From Platanthera guangdongensis (Eukaryota; Streptophyta; Magnoliopsida; Asparagales; Orchidaceae): 64,000 bases of DNA. Each line of letters opens with the position of its first letter. The stretch's first letter is position 1. Made by a program: the position numbers and the translations under genes. The notes below the pieces were generated by a model. That model did no database searches, was not told the origin of the DNA, and was given only the letters and a program-made list of their open reading frames with translations. The DNA is taken from assembly GCA_039583875.1 (NCBI GenBank), contig CM077150.1:49924261-49988260 (forward strand). The letters are read 5' to 3'. Below are positions 11,270 to 22,009 of this stretch, in pieces.

Positions 11270-12460
11270 CTACTCATCAGCAACATCAACATCATAGCGC
11301 TCATCCTCATAAACATCGTCAAAAATAAATACAGAGGTGTCGCATCCTAGGCACTGATTGACAAATCGGAAGGCCTTCGAAATTCCATGCCTAAGGGCTA
11401 ACTCACGAGCATCTTCTACTTGAGGCTCCACCTCCTTGGACCAGATCTCGTCAAGCACCTCCTCCGCGATCAGGCTACGGTCTCTCTTGTAGTCCAACGA
11501 CTGCAGGTACTCCGCAAGTCCAGCAACCTTCAGCTCCGACACATGGCTCGCAGAAGATAGCATCTCCACCTGGGCCCTCGACACCCGAAGCTGAGTCTCT
11601 AAACCGGTGGCTTCCTCCTAGGAATGCTTTAACATCTAGGTGGTCCTCTCCACCAGTGCCTTCTCTACCTCCAATGCCCCACATGCATCCTCGAACTCGG
11701 ACTTTAGCTCAGACCCTATCTAACGGAATCGTGAAATGTCACGGCCATGCTACGCCCTCGCCGAGACAAGTGAACTCATCGTCAACCCGAGCTTCTCCTC
11801 AAGGGCCAAATACCTGTCCTTCAGGCTCACAAAATGGTCGTTCCAAGTAACAACAGTCCGGTCCTGAGTCTCAACCTGCACAAAGGAAAAATCAAAATTA
11901 GCATAACAAGGTAAAGATTATAAATTTCATGCAAACAAGAGCGCTTACCACTTCATCTATCGCCTTCGAAGAAGAAGATAGCCTCGGAGTCGCCGCCTCC
12001 ATAAGAGAAGACTGAGGGGCAGGCGAACCAAGCACCTACACCTTGGGGGCCAACCGCCATGTCCACTAATAAGAGAAACATCACTCGAAGAAGACGAATA
12101 AGGCACCACGCTCCCGCCACCTCGGGAAACTACAACGACCTTCCGCTTCCAACTACAACCCAAAGACGTCTCAGCGGTTCGCCCAGAGACGGAAGAAATA
12201 CCGCATTGCATCAAACGCTTCTCCTCCACAAATGAGAAAATGTTGAACAGGCAATTGGCCAATTCACGGGGCTCCTAAAACCCCAGCACCGGTGAGAATT
12301 CCCGCTCCTTCCCCTTCTGGCAGTGACAACTATCGGGGAGTGAATTCCACACCTCTGGTAAGCCCTAAGTGTTCCTGATGAATCCGAAAAGGGTGTTCCC
12401 ATGACGACGGTCTATTCGAGCCTCGAACTCCAGCCAACTCTTATTGCTGTGAATCTCCAT
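11270..12460 (-). pseudogene. T1 minus-strand coiled-coil gene, copy 1, with a candidate intron
   Basis: I do not recognise a characterised family. The ATG at 12460 opens MEIHSNKSWLEFEARIDRRHG; the reading then goes through FSPVLGF and FNIFSFVEE, a basic KRK patch and a Ser/acidic stretch. After a frameshift and the candidate intron 11876-11948 it resumes VETQDR...VTWNDHF and passes into a heptad-rich segment (RAQVEMLSSA, LAEYLQSLDY) typical of a coiled coil. It ends FDDVYEDERYDVDVADE with TAG at 11270-11272. Several stops interrupt it. Tat-lineage gypsy elements are known to carry additional ORFs, some antisense, beside gag-pol; belonging to such an ORF is inference from the adjacent Tat-like gag. 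Confidence 0.6.
11876..11948 (-). other. Candidate 73-bp spliceosomal intron in T1 copy 1
   Basis: On the minus strand the segment starts GTAAGC and ends TTTTTCCTTTGTGCAG, a good plant donor and a pyrimidine-rich acceptor. Removing it joins AIDEV to VETQDR. The homologous segment of copy 2 (about 13282-13350) keeps a GTGAGT donor but has CGG for the acceptor CAG. The two copies retain the same boundaries although they differ at many positions. Confidence 0.55.
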
Positions 12461-12469
12461 GGGGAGCTT

Positions 12470-12716
12470 GCGCTCGCGGCCCTTGGTGTTGCTCGCAGCT
12501 TAACCATGAGGGGGGCATGCCCCCACTGGGAGTTTGCGTGAGGGTTGCTCGTGGCTTAGTTTGCACGATGGTTGCTCGCAGCTTAGTTTGCATGAGGTTT
12601 GCTCGCATCTTAGTTTGCACGAGGGTTGCTCGCGGCTTAGTTTGCACGAGGGTTGATCGCGGCTTAGTTTGCACGAGGGTTGCTCGCAGCTTAGTTTGCA
12701 CGAGGGTCTCATCCTC
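12470..12716 (-). repeat. 27-bp minisatellite, minus orientation
   Basis: About seven copies of a 27-bp unit whose core on the minus strand is GAGCAACCCTCGTGCAAA, plus one copy of a GC-rich spacer (CCACTGGGAG / ATGAGGGGGGCATG). The same unit and spacer form the arrays at 15748-16089 and 33488-33905 in the opposite orientation. As 27 is a multiple of three, several frames stay open through it. Confidence 0.85.
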
Positions 12717-13820
12717 AGAAACGACGTCAAAACTAAAGTCAGAAGTGCTGCATCCTAGGTGCTGACTGACAAATCGGAAGGCCTTCGCCACTCCACGCCC
12801 GAGGGATAGTTCACAGGCATCTTCCACTTGAGGCTCCACCTCCTTGGACTAGATCTCGTCACGTACCTCCTCCGTGATCAGGCTATGTTCTCTCATGTAG
12901 TCCAATGACTGCAGGTACTCCTCAAGTCCAGCGGCCTTCACCTCCGACACACGACTCTCAAAAGATAGCATCTCCACTTGGGCCCTCGACGCCCGAAGCC
13001 GAGTCTCTAAACCGGTTGCTTCCTCCTGGGAGTGCTTCAACATCTGGATGGTCCACTCCACCAGTGCCTTCTCTGCCTCCAATGTTGCACGTGCATCCTC
13101 CAACCCAGAACTTCAGCCCAGACCCTATCTGACGGAATCGTGAAACGTCGCTAGCATGCTCCTCCCTCGAGGAGGCAAACAGTCTCGTCGTTGATCTAAG
13201 ATTCTCCTCAAGGGCCAAATACCTGTCCTTCAAGCACACAAAATGGTCGTTCCAAGTAACGACAATCCGGTCCTGAGTCTTAACCCGCACAAAGGAAAAA
13301 TGAAACTTAGCATAACAGGGTAAAAATTGAAAATTTCACGCAAATGAAAATACTCACCACATTGCCGACGGCTGCCGCCTTTACAGAGGGAACCCAGAGA
13401 GCCGGGCATTCAAGTATGTGAACCTCTGGGGTGGTGTCATCCCGGGCAAGCAAAGGAGCCGCCCCATTCGTCATCTCAACATCGCTAGAAGAGGCTGCGC
13501 TGGTTTTTCTCTTCCGACTGCCACCAGAAGGTGCCTCGATACTCTGCAAAGAATCCGAGGAAATGTCGCACTACAACAAGTTATTCTCCTCCACAAATGT
13601 GAAAATGTTGAACTGGAGTTTGGCTAACTCACGAGGCTCTGAAAACCACAGCATCGGGGAAAATTCCGGCTCTTTCCCCTTCTGGCGGCGACAACGATCA
13701 GGAAGAAAATTCCACACCTCCGGCAAAGTCCAAGGGTTTCTGATGTAGCAAAAAAGAGTTTTCCCGTGGCGACGATCTATCCGAGCATCGAAATCAAGAC
13801 ATCAAGAGTTGGATTGATTT
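12717..13820 (-). pseudogene. T1 minus-strand coiled-coil gene, copy 2
   Basis: A diverged second copy of the 11270-12460 gene, offset about 1.36-1.41 kb. It begins in the left arm of the palindrome (DFDARIDRRHG), then runs through TLPEVWNFLP, FSPMLWFSEPRELAKLQFNIF, a stop, SIEAPSGGSRKRK, the intron-like segment, and ALEENLRST. The coiled-coil part (12849-13103) has AQVEMLSFES and LEEYLQSLDY. After SEDE the frame runs straight into the 27-bp minisatellite, so the C terminus is replaced by 9-residue repeats of the LVQTKPRAT type. Copy 1 instead ends DVDVADE. Function unknown. Confidence 0.6.
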
Positions 13821-13871
13821 CGAGGTTCAGATAGATCGTCGACACGAGAACACTCTTTTTGGATACATCAG
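13739..13871. repeat. Imperfect palindrome at a head-to-head junction
   Basis: Arms of about 58 bases (13739-13796 and 13814-13871) are reverse complements of each other with roughly ten mismatches, around a loop of about 17 bases. Each arm, read outward to inward on its own strand, encodes the same protein segment: DFDARIDRRHGKTLF on minus, DFEVQIDRRHENTLF on plus. So this is an inverted duplication of coding sequence, not a chance hairpin. It separates minus-strand genes on the left from plus-strand gag on the right. Confidence 0.8.
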
Positions 13872-15747
13872 GCGCCGACCACTCTACCAAGGCTCCCCCT
13901 CATACTGCAAATCCTGGCACATCCAATTCCTCGTGGTTTCAAGCTGACTAACATTGAAACGTTCGATGTAACAAACGATCCTTGGAACATGTCAACCACT
14001 TCACTACTATCATGAGATTCTACAATGCACCCGATCAGTTGCTCTGCCAAGTGTTTCCAGCCACTCTCAAGGGGCAAGCCCGCACATGGTTTCACTCCTT
14101 GAGGGTGGGCACTATTCCCAACTTCACTGAGCTAGCAAGACAGTTCGCGGGTCAGTTTATAGCAAATCGGAGGATCGTCTGCGACCTTCCCACTTATCAG
14201 GTATCTGCCAGAATGAAGGAGAGTCTTTGAAGGACTTTTACTGTAGGTTCTCTGCAGAAGCTCGTCAAATCCCAGGTGTCGACCCAGAACTGTTACGGGG
14301 ACTGTTTCTTGGGGGTCTCCGTCTGAGCGGTTTCTACTTAACTTTGATGAGGGAAACCGTCCCTAGCTACACTGACCTCGTACACCACGTAAAGGCGCAG
14401 ATCACAGCTGATGAGGCTATTGAGGCTCATCATCAATAGTTTGACGAAAACCAACAGAGCAAGAGGGAGAAGGAGTCAGCCCCTCAACACCAAGAAGGAA
14501 GATTCCGAGAAGAAAGTCTTGACGAGCAACGTTGACATGATCGTCAGAGAAATCAGCAGCCCCAGGATTATACCCCCTCAACACCATGCACACCAACACA
14601 CTCTACGCATCTAGAATGAGTCGGCCTTGCAACGGCCTAAGCAGCCAACACATAACCCCAGGAATGATCAGTCAAAGTACTACGAGTTTCACCGAAGCAC
14701 ATGGCACACTACTGAAGACTCTGCCCGCCTAAAGGAGGAAATCGAGCGCCTTGTTCACCTAGGGCTGCTCGGAATATATTTGCAGGGACGCCTAAAACAT
14801 CAACAGGATCCACCCAGGCCGCCCAGAGATCAACAAAGTTCCCAGCAAGGAGGAGCCGGAGGTAGGCAGAGGGTCGGAAATATCGAGACCATCGCTGGAT
14901 CATCTATTCTTTCCACATAGATACTCTCGGTATGCATGCAGGGGGGGCATTCATGAAGATAAGAAGTGCAGGAAAGACACCACCATAACCTTCGGAGAAG
15001 AAGACCTCGAAGGGCTCTAAATACCTTACCAAGATCCTCTCGTGATCAACGCCGGGATTAGGGAACCCTGCTATAATGTCAAGTGAATTCTCGTCGACAA
15101 TGGAAGCTCAGTCGACGTGTTATTCTCCTCCACCCTTCAGAACATGAAGCTCTCCAAATAGCATCTGAAACTAGTCGCGGGACTAGTGTACAGATTCGAT
15201 AACCATCCAGCCCAGGTACTTGGAGCAATTACCCTACCAATTACTATGGGGGAGTTCCCAAGATAGGCGATGTATGAAATCCAGTTCGTTGTGGTAGACT
15301 GAAGCTCGGCCTACAATGCAATCTTCAAAGACCTGTCTAGTCCATTTTCAAAGCCATCCCCTTAATTCCCCATCTCGTGATGAAGTTTCCCACTACAGGA
15401 GGGATTGGAGTCGTATGCTGGAACCAGGAGGCCTCTAGGACCTGTTACTTGAAGTATGCATAACCCGTCAAAGCCACAGCTCTGAATATTGATGACTTCG
15501 ATCTACGTGACGAGGCGATCCTACAGCGGGGAATGCTTATCGAAGGATTTGTTGAAGACCCACTGTAACCAACTGCTCCTGCTCTCACCGTCCAGCTTGG
15601 CTCCCTCCTGCCACAACAGGAAAAGGAGGAACTGACAACATATCTCCGCATGGACAAGGATATATTTGCTTGGGCTCCCGAGGATATGTCTGGCATAGAT
15701 CCTCAAGTCATCCAGCATTCCCTCAACATAAACCCACAAACAAACTA
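13863..15747 (+). pseudogene. T1 gag-protease remnant (Ty3/gypsy, Tat/Ogre-like)
   Basis: Encodes a gypsy Gag and aspartic protease. Gag begins RGFKLTNIETFDVTNDP, shifts by one base near 13975, and continues HVNHFTTIMRFY, FPATLKGQARTWFHSL (the conserved retrotransposon gag core) and LKDFYCRFSAEAR. The segment at 14655-14790 (YYEFHRSTWHTTEDSARLK) resembles the Cys/His-rich linker of Tat elements. Protease is at about 15045-15330 with VDNGSSVDVLF, the Asp-Asn-Gly-Ser form typical of Tat/Ogre elements. It continues to FAWAPEDMSGIDPQVIQHSL, the lead-in to RT, then is cut off by the minisatellite; RT and integrase are missing. At least eight stops are present. Confidence 0.8.
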
Positions 15748-16089
15748 AGCCGCAAGCAACCCTCGTGGAAACTAAGCTGCTAGCAACCCTCATGCAAACT
15801 AAGTCGCGAACAACCCTTGCGCAAACTCCCCGTGGGGGCCTGCCCCCTCACGGCTAAGCCGCGAGCAACCCTCGTGCAAACTATATCGCGAGCAACCCTC
15901 ACGCAAACTCCCTGTGGGGCCTGCCCCCCTCACAGCTAAGCCGCGAGCAACCCTCGTGCAAACTAAGTAGCAAGCAACCCTCGTGCAAACTAAACAGCGA
16001 ACAACCCTCGTGCAAACTAAGACGCGAGCAACCCTCGTGCAAACTAAACCTCAACCAACCCTCGTGCAAATTAAGCCGCGAGCAACCCT
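15748..16089 (+). repeat. 27-bp minisatellite, left half (plus orientation)
   Basis: About ten copies of the 27-bp unit (core GAGCAACCCTCGTGCAAA) with two GC-rich spacers of the form CTCCC-GTGGGGCCTGCCCCC-TCACGG, themselves partly palindromic. It starts right at the break in T1 pol and ends at the C1 insertion, where the last five bases ACCCT are the TSD. Tandem repeats near pol or in the 3' UTR are common in Tat-lineage elements. Confidence 0.9.
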
Positions 16090-16269
16090 TGTTGGATCCC
16101 TAGTTTGATTTGGACTAGGTTCACTAATCTAGGATATTTGACCCAACATGTATAGCCAGGGTCATGTCTGTGTCCAAGAGTTTAGGCTAAGTCCTTAGTT
16201 TCAAACACACATGGACCAGCCAATAGAAGACAACAGAAGACTCCAGACTTAGAAGAAAATCAAGTTCAA

Positions 16270-16555
16270 GAAAGTGAGTTCGACGTTCGTCGAACTCAGC
16301 TCGACAAACTCAGAGTAAATTCTCTGAGCTGAGCTCGACGATATTCGAACTCAAGTCGACGAAATTCTGGAAGCTCAACTTCAACACAATATGTCCAGAA
16401 TACTTTCTCTGAACTCAGGTCGACGAAGTTAGAATCTCAGCTCGACGAACTCAGAGTACAGATTTGGCAAGTCATTCTCAGTACGCAGTTTGCAGAGCTC
16501 AGGTCGACGAACTGGAATTCTCAGGTCGATGAAATCTGTCCTCTGGTCGACGATT
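16270..16555. repeat. TCGTCGA/TCGACGA palindrome array in C1 5' LTR
   Basis: Repeated half-sites TCGTCGAACTC and CTCGACGAA alternate in both orientations through the front part of the LTR. Counterparts are at 32090-32400 in the 3' LTR, 18085-18117 plus 21746-22440 in C2, and 46325-47080 in C4. Sireviruses are known to carry clustered palindromic motifs in their LTRs; the sequence of this one is family specific. Confidence 0.75.
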
Positions 16556-17423
16556 TATGTGCATTTCCAGACTTAGTATTTTCCTCAATTTCTGTCCTTA
16601 TTCTATATTATTTAGCAGTATTGTCCTGAGTAATTAATGCATATATTCTCTGAATATAGCCGTTAGTGGCTGCATTGATTATGGTCTTCATTAAGATAAT
16701 TACTTGCTTGTTTTATTAGGGACAGTTGGGGAAATTCATTTATGACAGACATTCCAGCCGTATTTCATTCTCTCCAGGCAATCAACAATCAATGCTAGAA
16801 TTCAAAAATTTAAAGGAGAGATTGACTGAAAAAGATAAAAGAAATTCCTTTCTTTAGTCGAAAAGATGACAGCGGATAGAACACAAAACACAGAGAATAA
16901 TAGAGAAGAACATTAAGAGCACAAAACACAAATCCTGATTATTTTGAAGTTTATTCAGTGTGCTGAAACATTTTCTATCCGGGTATCTGAAGAAGAACAT
17001 TCATCACAAATCAAGAGTCTTCTTCAGAATTCTTGAATCCTCAGAGACAACCATTCTACATCAGTCTACTGGATTCCTGAACATTGACAGAACAGGCTGA
17101 AGACCTATACCCTGAAGCAAAGCTCCAATCTGCATGAACAATTCAATATCTCCAAGGGAGCTTTGACAACATCAAGATCCACTAGTCTTCTCAGTTGTTT
17201 TGAGAAAGAGAAGACACCATAAATCTCTCACCCCCTCTCTGTACAAAGGGTTCTTTATCTCCCTTCAAAAGTTATTCCTTGGTTGCAAGTCTCCTGATCA
17301 AAAGACTTGAGTTGGTTTTTGAGTATCTGATCAAAAGCTCAAAGGTGGTAGTCACCTGATCAAAACCTGTAGTGGATTCCTACCAGGTTGGTAGAAGAGT
17401 GGATGTACCCAGGTTGGGGAACC

Positions 17424-17432
17424 ACTATAAAA
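17424..17432 (+). promoter_or_regulatory. TATA box of C1 5' LTR
   Basis: CTATAAAAT lies about 210 bases before the LTR end, in the context GAACCACTATAAAATTCTTG. The same site is kept in the 3' LTR (near 33259), C2 (near 23279) and C4 (near 47877). Conservation in four LTRs supports it as the element promoter. Confidence 0.75.
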
Positions 17433-17640
17433 TTCTTGTGTCGTCTGGTTGCTCATTTTCTCTTTTGTTCTTACTGTGGCTGTGATAGATAAAACATCTT
17501 AGGCTGCCGTTCTTTTCTTTATATATTATTGGTATCACTTATTTTCACTCTGATATAAAAACTTAAAACAGCCAAAATTTTTAATTACTCTATTCACCAC
17601 CCCCCTCTAGAATAAATCAGGTCTAACCCCTCCTTTCAAT

Positions 17641-17652
17641 TGGTATCAAAGC
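17641..17652 (+). other. C1 primer-binding site (tRNA-Met type)
   Basis: TGGTATCAAAGC starts two bases after the 5' LTR. It differs from the usual TGGTATCAGAGC at one base. Confidence 0.9.
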
Positions 17653-18122
17653 AGTGTTCATTTGGTTGTACAAGCTAACCCTTGAACCAAAAGATACTTT
17701 GTTAGATCTGATCCTTAATTCTCTAAGGTTTATTCATTTTACAGCATGACACAAAATAAGGATTATGCAAGCACCAGACCTCCAGTGTGCAACTTGAATA
17801 AGTTTGCCATCTGGAAGGCAAGAATCAAAGTTTATCTGATTTCCGTTGATGAGGATATCTACAATTCTATTTTGACAGGTCCTACTCAACCAATATGTTG
17901 GATCCCTAGTTGATTTGGGTTAGGTTTACTAAACTTAGGATGTGATCCAACATGTATAACCAGGGTCAAAGCTGTGTCCTAGAGTCTAGGCCAAGTCCTT
18001 AGAGTCAACATCAGATGGACCAGCTATCAACAAGACTGCCAGAGACTCAAGATTTAGAAGATTTCAAGACTAAGTAAAAATGAGTTCGACGCTCGTCGAA
18101 CTCAGGTCGATGAAATACGTTC

Positions 18123-18383
18123 TGATGCAGTGACCCAGAGCCGACCCGCTCTGTCGACCAGGCCTCGCACCTAAACTAGCCAGAGGCCCACGTCTGGCGG
18201 CCCACTGCCGGGCCCACCAAGGCGTCACACCATGGCATCCCTTTTATCAGGCCCGCGGACCGTACACCCCAACCCATCTCCGGGCCCAACCACAGGTGCA
18301 CGGTAGGTTGTTGAGGCCAGGTCTCGATCCCTTGACCTCCTTGATAAAGAGCTTTCAGGAAAGCTCTCATCAACCAACTGATC
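18123..18383. repeat. G2 left inverted terminal repeat
   Basis: 261 bases from TGATGCAG to ACTGATC. By eye it differs from the reverse complement of 21480-21740 at about five positions (98 percent identity), four of them transitions. It includes the end of the chromodomain coding sequence on the minus strand (ADQLVDESFPES), so it is not a purely non-coding LTR. Confidence 0.9.
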
Positions 18384-21300
18384 CGCGAGTACCCATGAGT
18401 CATCCGAAGGTGGGCGGTCACGCCAACGGATGAGGAAGCGGTAGGTAGCACCGTCTGGAGTAGCAAGTGGCTCAGCAGCTAGTATCATATCTTGATGGAG
18501 AAACGTCTTGGGAAACCTGGGAAACATGTCAGCAGTAGGAATAAAAGAAGGCAACGTACCATCCGATGTTATACCTGCGGGGACCGAAGGAGAGAGATCA
18601 TCCGAACTACCACTCCCCAACCCATTAGAAATTTTAGTGGAGGGAGAAGACGACAAAGAAACCAACTCTTGTGGAGGCGCAACAAACAGCGTCAAATCCG
18701 AGACATTAAAAATAGGGGAGATACCCCATTCAGCGTGCAAATCCAATACGAAAGCGTTGTCACCTAGCTTCTTTATAATCCGAAAAGGACCGACGCGCTT
18801 TGGAGCTAACTTTTTAACGGTGCCAGTTGGCATTCGTTCGGGAACTAATCGTACTAAAACCAGATCGCCGACTTTAAAGTGTGACACCTTCCTATGTAGA
18901 TTAGCGTGCGCTTGATAAGACTCATATTGAGCAGTCAAGGTAGCTCGTATACGTGCATGTAAGTCGTGAATATGTTGGGCGAAGGATTGTGCAAACTGAC
19001 TTGTTTTGTATGTGGGAGGTAAGGGGACCAAGTCAAGTGGCACAAGGGCCTTATACCCGTGAACAATTTCATTCGGAGACATACCCGTGGACCTATTTTA
19101 AGAATTATTGTAAGCCAGTTGTGCATGTGGAAGAAGTAAATCTCCAAGTGCCTTTATGATCGCTCACTATACATCTAAGAAGATTTCCTAGGCTCCGATT
19201 GACTACTTCCGTCTGGCCATCAGTTTGTGGATGATAAGCCGCGGAGAATAACAATTTTGTTCCCATAAAAACCCACAAGGTTTTCCAAAAGTAGCTAGTG
19301 AACTTTACGTCCCTATCCAAGACAATAGTCTTCGGAACTCCACGGTGACTAACGACGTCCTTAAAATACAGTTTCGCAATGTGAGAAGCGTCGTTGGTCT
19401 TACTACATGGGAGGAAGTATGCCATCTTGGAGAACCTATCCACAACAACGAGTATAGAATCATGACGTTGAAGGGTGGGGGGAAGGACTAATACGAAGTC
19501 CATGCTCACGTCTTCCCACGGAACGGATGGAATAGGTAGAGGGGTGTATAAACCTACATTGGACTTAGTACCCTTTGAAACTTGACACGTACGGCAACTA
19601 CTCACTACTTTCCCAATCATCGCCTTTAGTTTAGGCCAAAAGAATTTCTCCTCTACGAGCATAATCGTTTTGTCTCTTCTAAAGTGACCACTCAAGCCAC
19701 CACTATGTAACTCCCAAATGATGTGGAGTCGCAAAGAGGAGCGAGGGATACACAATATTCCGTGTTTGAATAAATATCTGTCTCTAAGTGAAAAGGCCGT
19801 GATGGTCGTGGGAGAGCTATCCTGGACAGATAAGTATGGCTCCTGAAAATCAGGGCATGTGGCGTATTCATCCTTTATGCGCTCGAAGCCTACCACGTGG
19901 ACTTGCATGGAGGAAAGTAAGAGGGTGAGGCGACTGAGTGCATCGGCAACTCGATTGTTGGACCCCTTAAGGTGATTGAGAGTAAATGTGTATTCTTGCA
20001 AGAAGGATACCCATTTAGCGTGGCGCAGGGCTGATTTTGTGCTGACCATTGATGAATCGTAACGCTTCATGATCAGAGAGGATCACGAACTCCTTATGAA
20101 GGAGATAGTGCCTCCAATGATTCAAACATCTAACGATCGCGTAAAACTCCCTATCATAATTGGAATAATTTTATTTAGCACCCGCTAATTTCTCACTAAA
20201 ATAACTAATCGGGTGACCCTCTTGACTCAAGACACCTCCAATCCCTACGCCAGATGCATCACAAGTAAGCTCAAAGACCTTGGTGAAGTCTGGGAGACGT
20301 AACACCGGTGCTTCGGTCATAAGCTCCTTAATACGACGGAATGCAAACGTGGCGGATTTGGACCATGTGAATTCGCCTTTATTCATGCAGTCCGTAATGG
20401 GTGCAATAATGCTACTAAAATTGCGTATGAAACGACGATAAAAGGTAGCTAACCCGTGGAAACTACGCACCTCACGAAGGCTAGTGGGCTCGGGCCAGTC
20501 TCTAATCACTTGAACCTTTCCTGGGTCAAAACGAATTCCTTCAGAGCCAACTATGTAACCTAAGAATTCAACCTCTGAAACATAAAACGTGCATTTCTTA
20601 AGATTTAGATATAAGGTTTCAGTCCTTAAGGTGGAGAGGACTACTTTGATGTGGGAGAGGTGTTCGGTGGGGGAGGTACTAAAGACTAGGATGTCGTCGA
20701 AATATACTACAACAAACTTCCCCATATATGGCCTAAAGATGTGCGTCATCATCCAGGAGAAGCTGCTGGGGGCATTGGATAACCCAAAGGGCATCACAAG
20801 CCACTCATACAACCCGTCCTTAGACTTGAACGCTTGTCTTCCACTCATCCCCCTATCGGATCCTAATCTGGTGGTAACCACTCCGTAAGTCTAATTTTGA
20901 GAAGATAGTGGAACCCGATAGGACATCCAAGAGATCATCTAGTCGCGGAATTGGAAACCTATATTTTATAGTAATTTTTTTGAGAGCTCGGCTATCAACA
21001 CACATGCGCCAGGTGCCATCCTTCTTAGGGGCAAGAAGAGCGGGGACAGCCATTTATAGTCCTAACTCTTTGTGGGCAGTAGGATTATGCCTATAGTGCG
21101 GTTGATTGGGTAAGGACAATCCAGGGATAAGGTCTATAGCGTGTTGTATATCTCTAAGCAGGTGGTAACGACGAAGGCAACTCTTCCGAGTATACATCCC
21201 TAAACTCATCCAACAATACCCGTAGCTCTAGGGGTAAATCTTCCAACACGCCACTATCAGTCTATGCACTCATGAGAACGAGAGCGTACATTATACCCCC

Positions 21301-21479
21301 AATGAAGGGATCCTTCACAAATTCCTTCCTGCCAACTAAACTCAAGGCTTTCCTCTCTACTGGGACGGTGGTATCCTTAGCCAACACTACCGGCTCTTTT
21401 GGCACAGTCGGTCTCAAGGTGACGATCTTGCCATTGAATTTGAACTCATAAGTGTTGGCACGACCATAGTGCTTACACA
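18225..21479 (-). pseudogene. G2 pol remnant: RT, RNase H, integrase, chromodomain
   Basis: Read on the minus strand: a linker with YGRANTYEFKFNGK (near 21470-21420), RT with [18 protein letters not shown] and [15 protein letters not shown] (21053-20853), [20 protein letters not shown] and the catalytic [11 protein letters not shown] (about 20700), RNase H with [14 protein letters not shown], and integrase (20070-19105) with zinc-finger CRTCQ, SMDFVLVLPP, DRDVKFTSYFWK and HPQTDGQTEVVN. The C-terminal segment (19082-18225) has GPFRIIKKLGDNAFVLDL and a chromodomain-like FLIRWRDRPPSDDSWV. Frameshifts lie near 20860, 20120 and 19090. RT and integrase style resemble CRM/Galadriel-type chromoviruses; that assignment is tentative. 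Confidence 0.9.
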
Positions 21480-21740
21480 GATCAGTTGGTTGATGAGAGC
21501 TTGCCTGAAAGCTCTTTATCAAGGAGGTCAAGGGATCGAGACCTGGCCTCAACAACCTACCGTGCGCCTGTGGTTGGGCCCGGAGATGGGTTGGGGTGTA
21601 CGGTCCACGGGCCTGATAAAAGGGACGCCATGGTGTGACGCCTTGGTGGGCCCGGCAGTGGGCCGCCAGACATGGGCCTCTGGCTAGTTTAGGTGCGAGG
21701 CCTGGTCGACAGAGCGGGTCGGCTCTGGGTCACTGCATCA
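21480..21740. repeat. G2 right inverted terminal repeat
   Basis: Inverted copy of 18123-18383. It joins the gypsy linker region abruptly at 21479/21480, so the normal 5' end of the element (LTR, gag, protease) is replaced by an inverted copy of its 3' end. Confidence 0.9.
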
Positions 21741-22009
21741 CGTTCTCAACTCGACGATCTTGAGACATTTCTCTGAGGTGAGCTCGACGATCTTCATTCT
21801 CTGGTCGTCGAAAAATGGGATACTTCAACAAACTAAAGCTAGGATAACTCCAGATTATTCTAAGTCCAACTTCAGACTTTGGTCGACGAACAAGACTCTG
21901 AGCTCGACGAACTTGGACCTCCAGTACACAACTTCTTAGGTCGACGAAGTCAACTTCTCAGGTTGATGAACTCAGTACTCTACTCGATGAATTCTGGAAC
22001 CAGAAGATT

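Larger units (their letters stand above)
16090..17638 (+). repeat. C1 5' LTR
   Basis: 1549 bp; matched by 31907-33482 (1576 bp) at clearly high identity. TG...CA ends. It contains a palindrome array of TTCGTCGAACTC / GCTCGACGAACTC motifs (16270-16555), a TATA box, and near the 3' end CTATTCACC followed by a C-run and TCTAGA, a signature shared by C2, C4 and other copia LTRs here. Confidence 0.95.
18123..21740 (-). mobile_element. G2: gypsy pol between 261-bp inverted terminal repeats
   Basis: A 3618-bp unit flanked by CGTTC on both sides (18118-18122, 21741-21745). It starts TGATGCAGTGACCC and ends GGGTCACTGCATCA, and the outer 261 bases at each end are inverted copies, not direct LTRs. Between them, on the minus strand, are a protease-RT linker, RT, RNase H, integrase and a chromodomain; gag and protease are absent. 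The 5-bp TSD and TG/CA ends are those of retrotransposon integrase. See the finding for possible origin. Confidence 0.9.

Noticed and set aside
15748..16089. CRISPR-like regular repeats
   Set aside because: Tandem units abut with no unique spacers, no cas genes, and the DNA is plant.
17641..17660. Possible tRNA fragment
   Set aside because: The tRNA-like match is a primer-binding site, complementary to a tRNA 3' end, with no cloverleaf.
18123..21740. G2 as a class II (cut-and-paste) DNA transposon because of its terminal inverted repeats
   Set aside because: The inside is gypsy pol, the ends are TG/CA, and no transposase is seen. The inverted repeat contains gypsy coding sequence.
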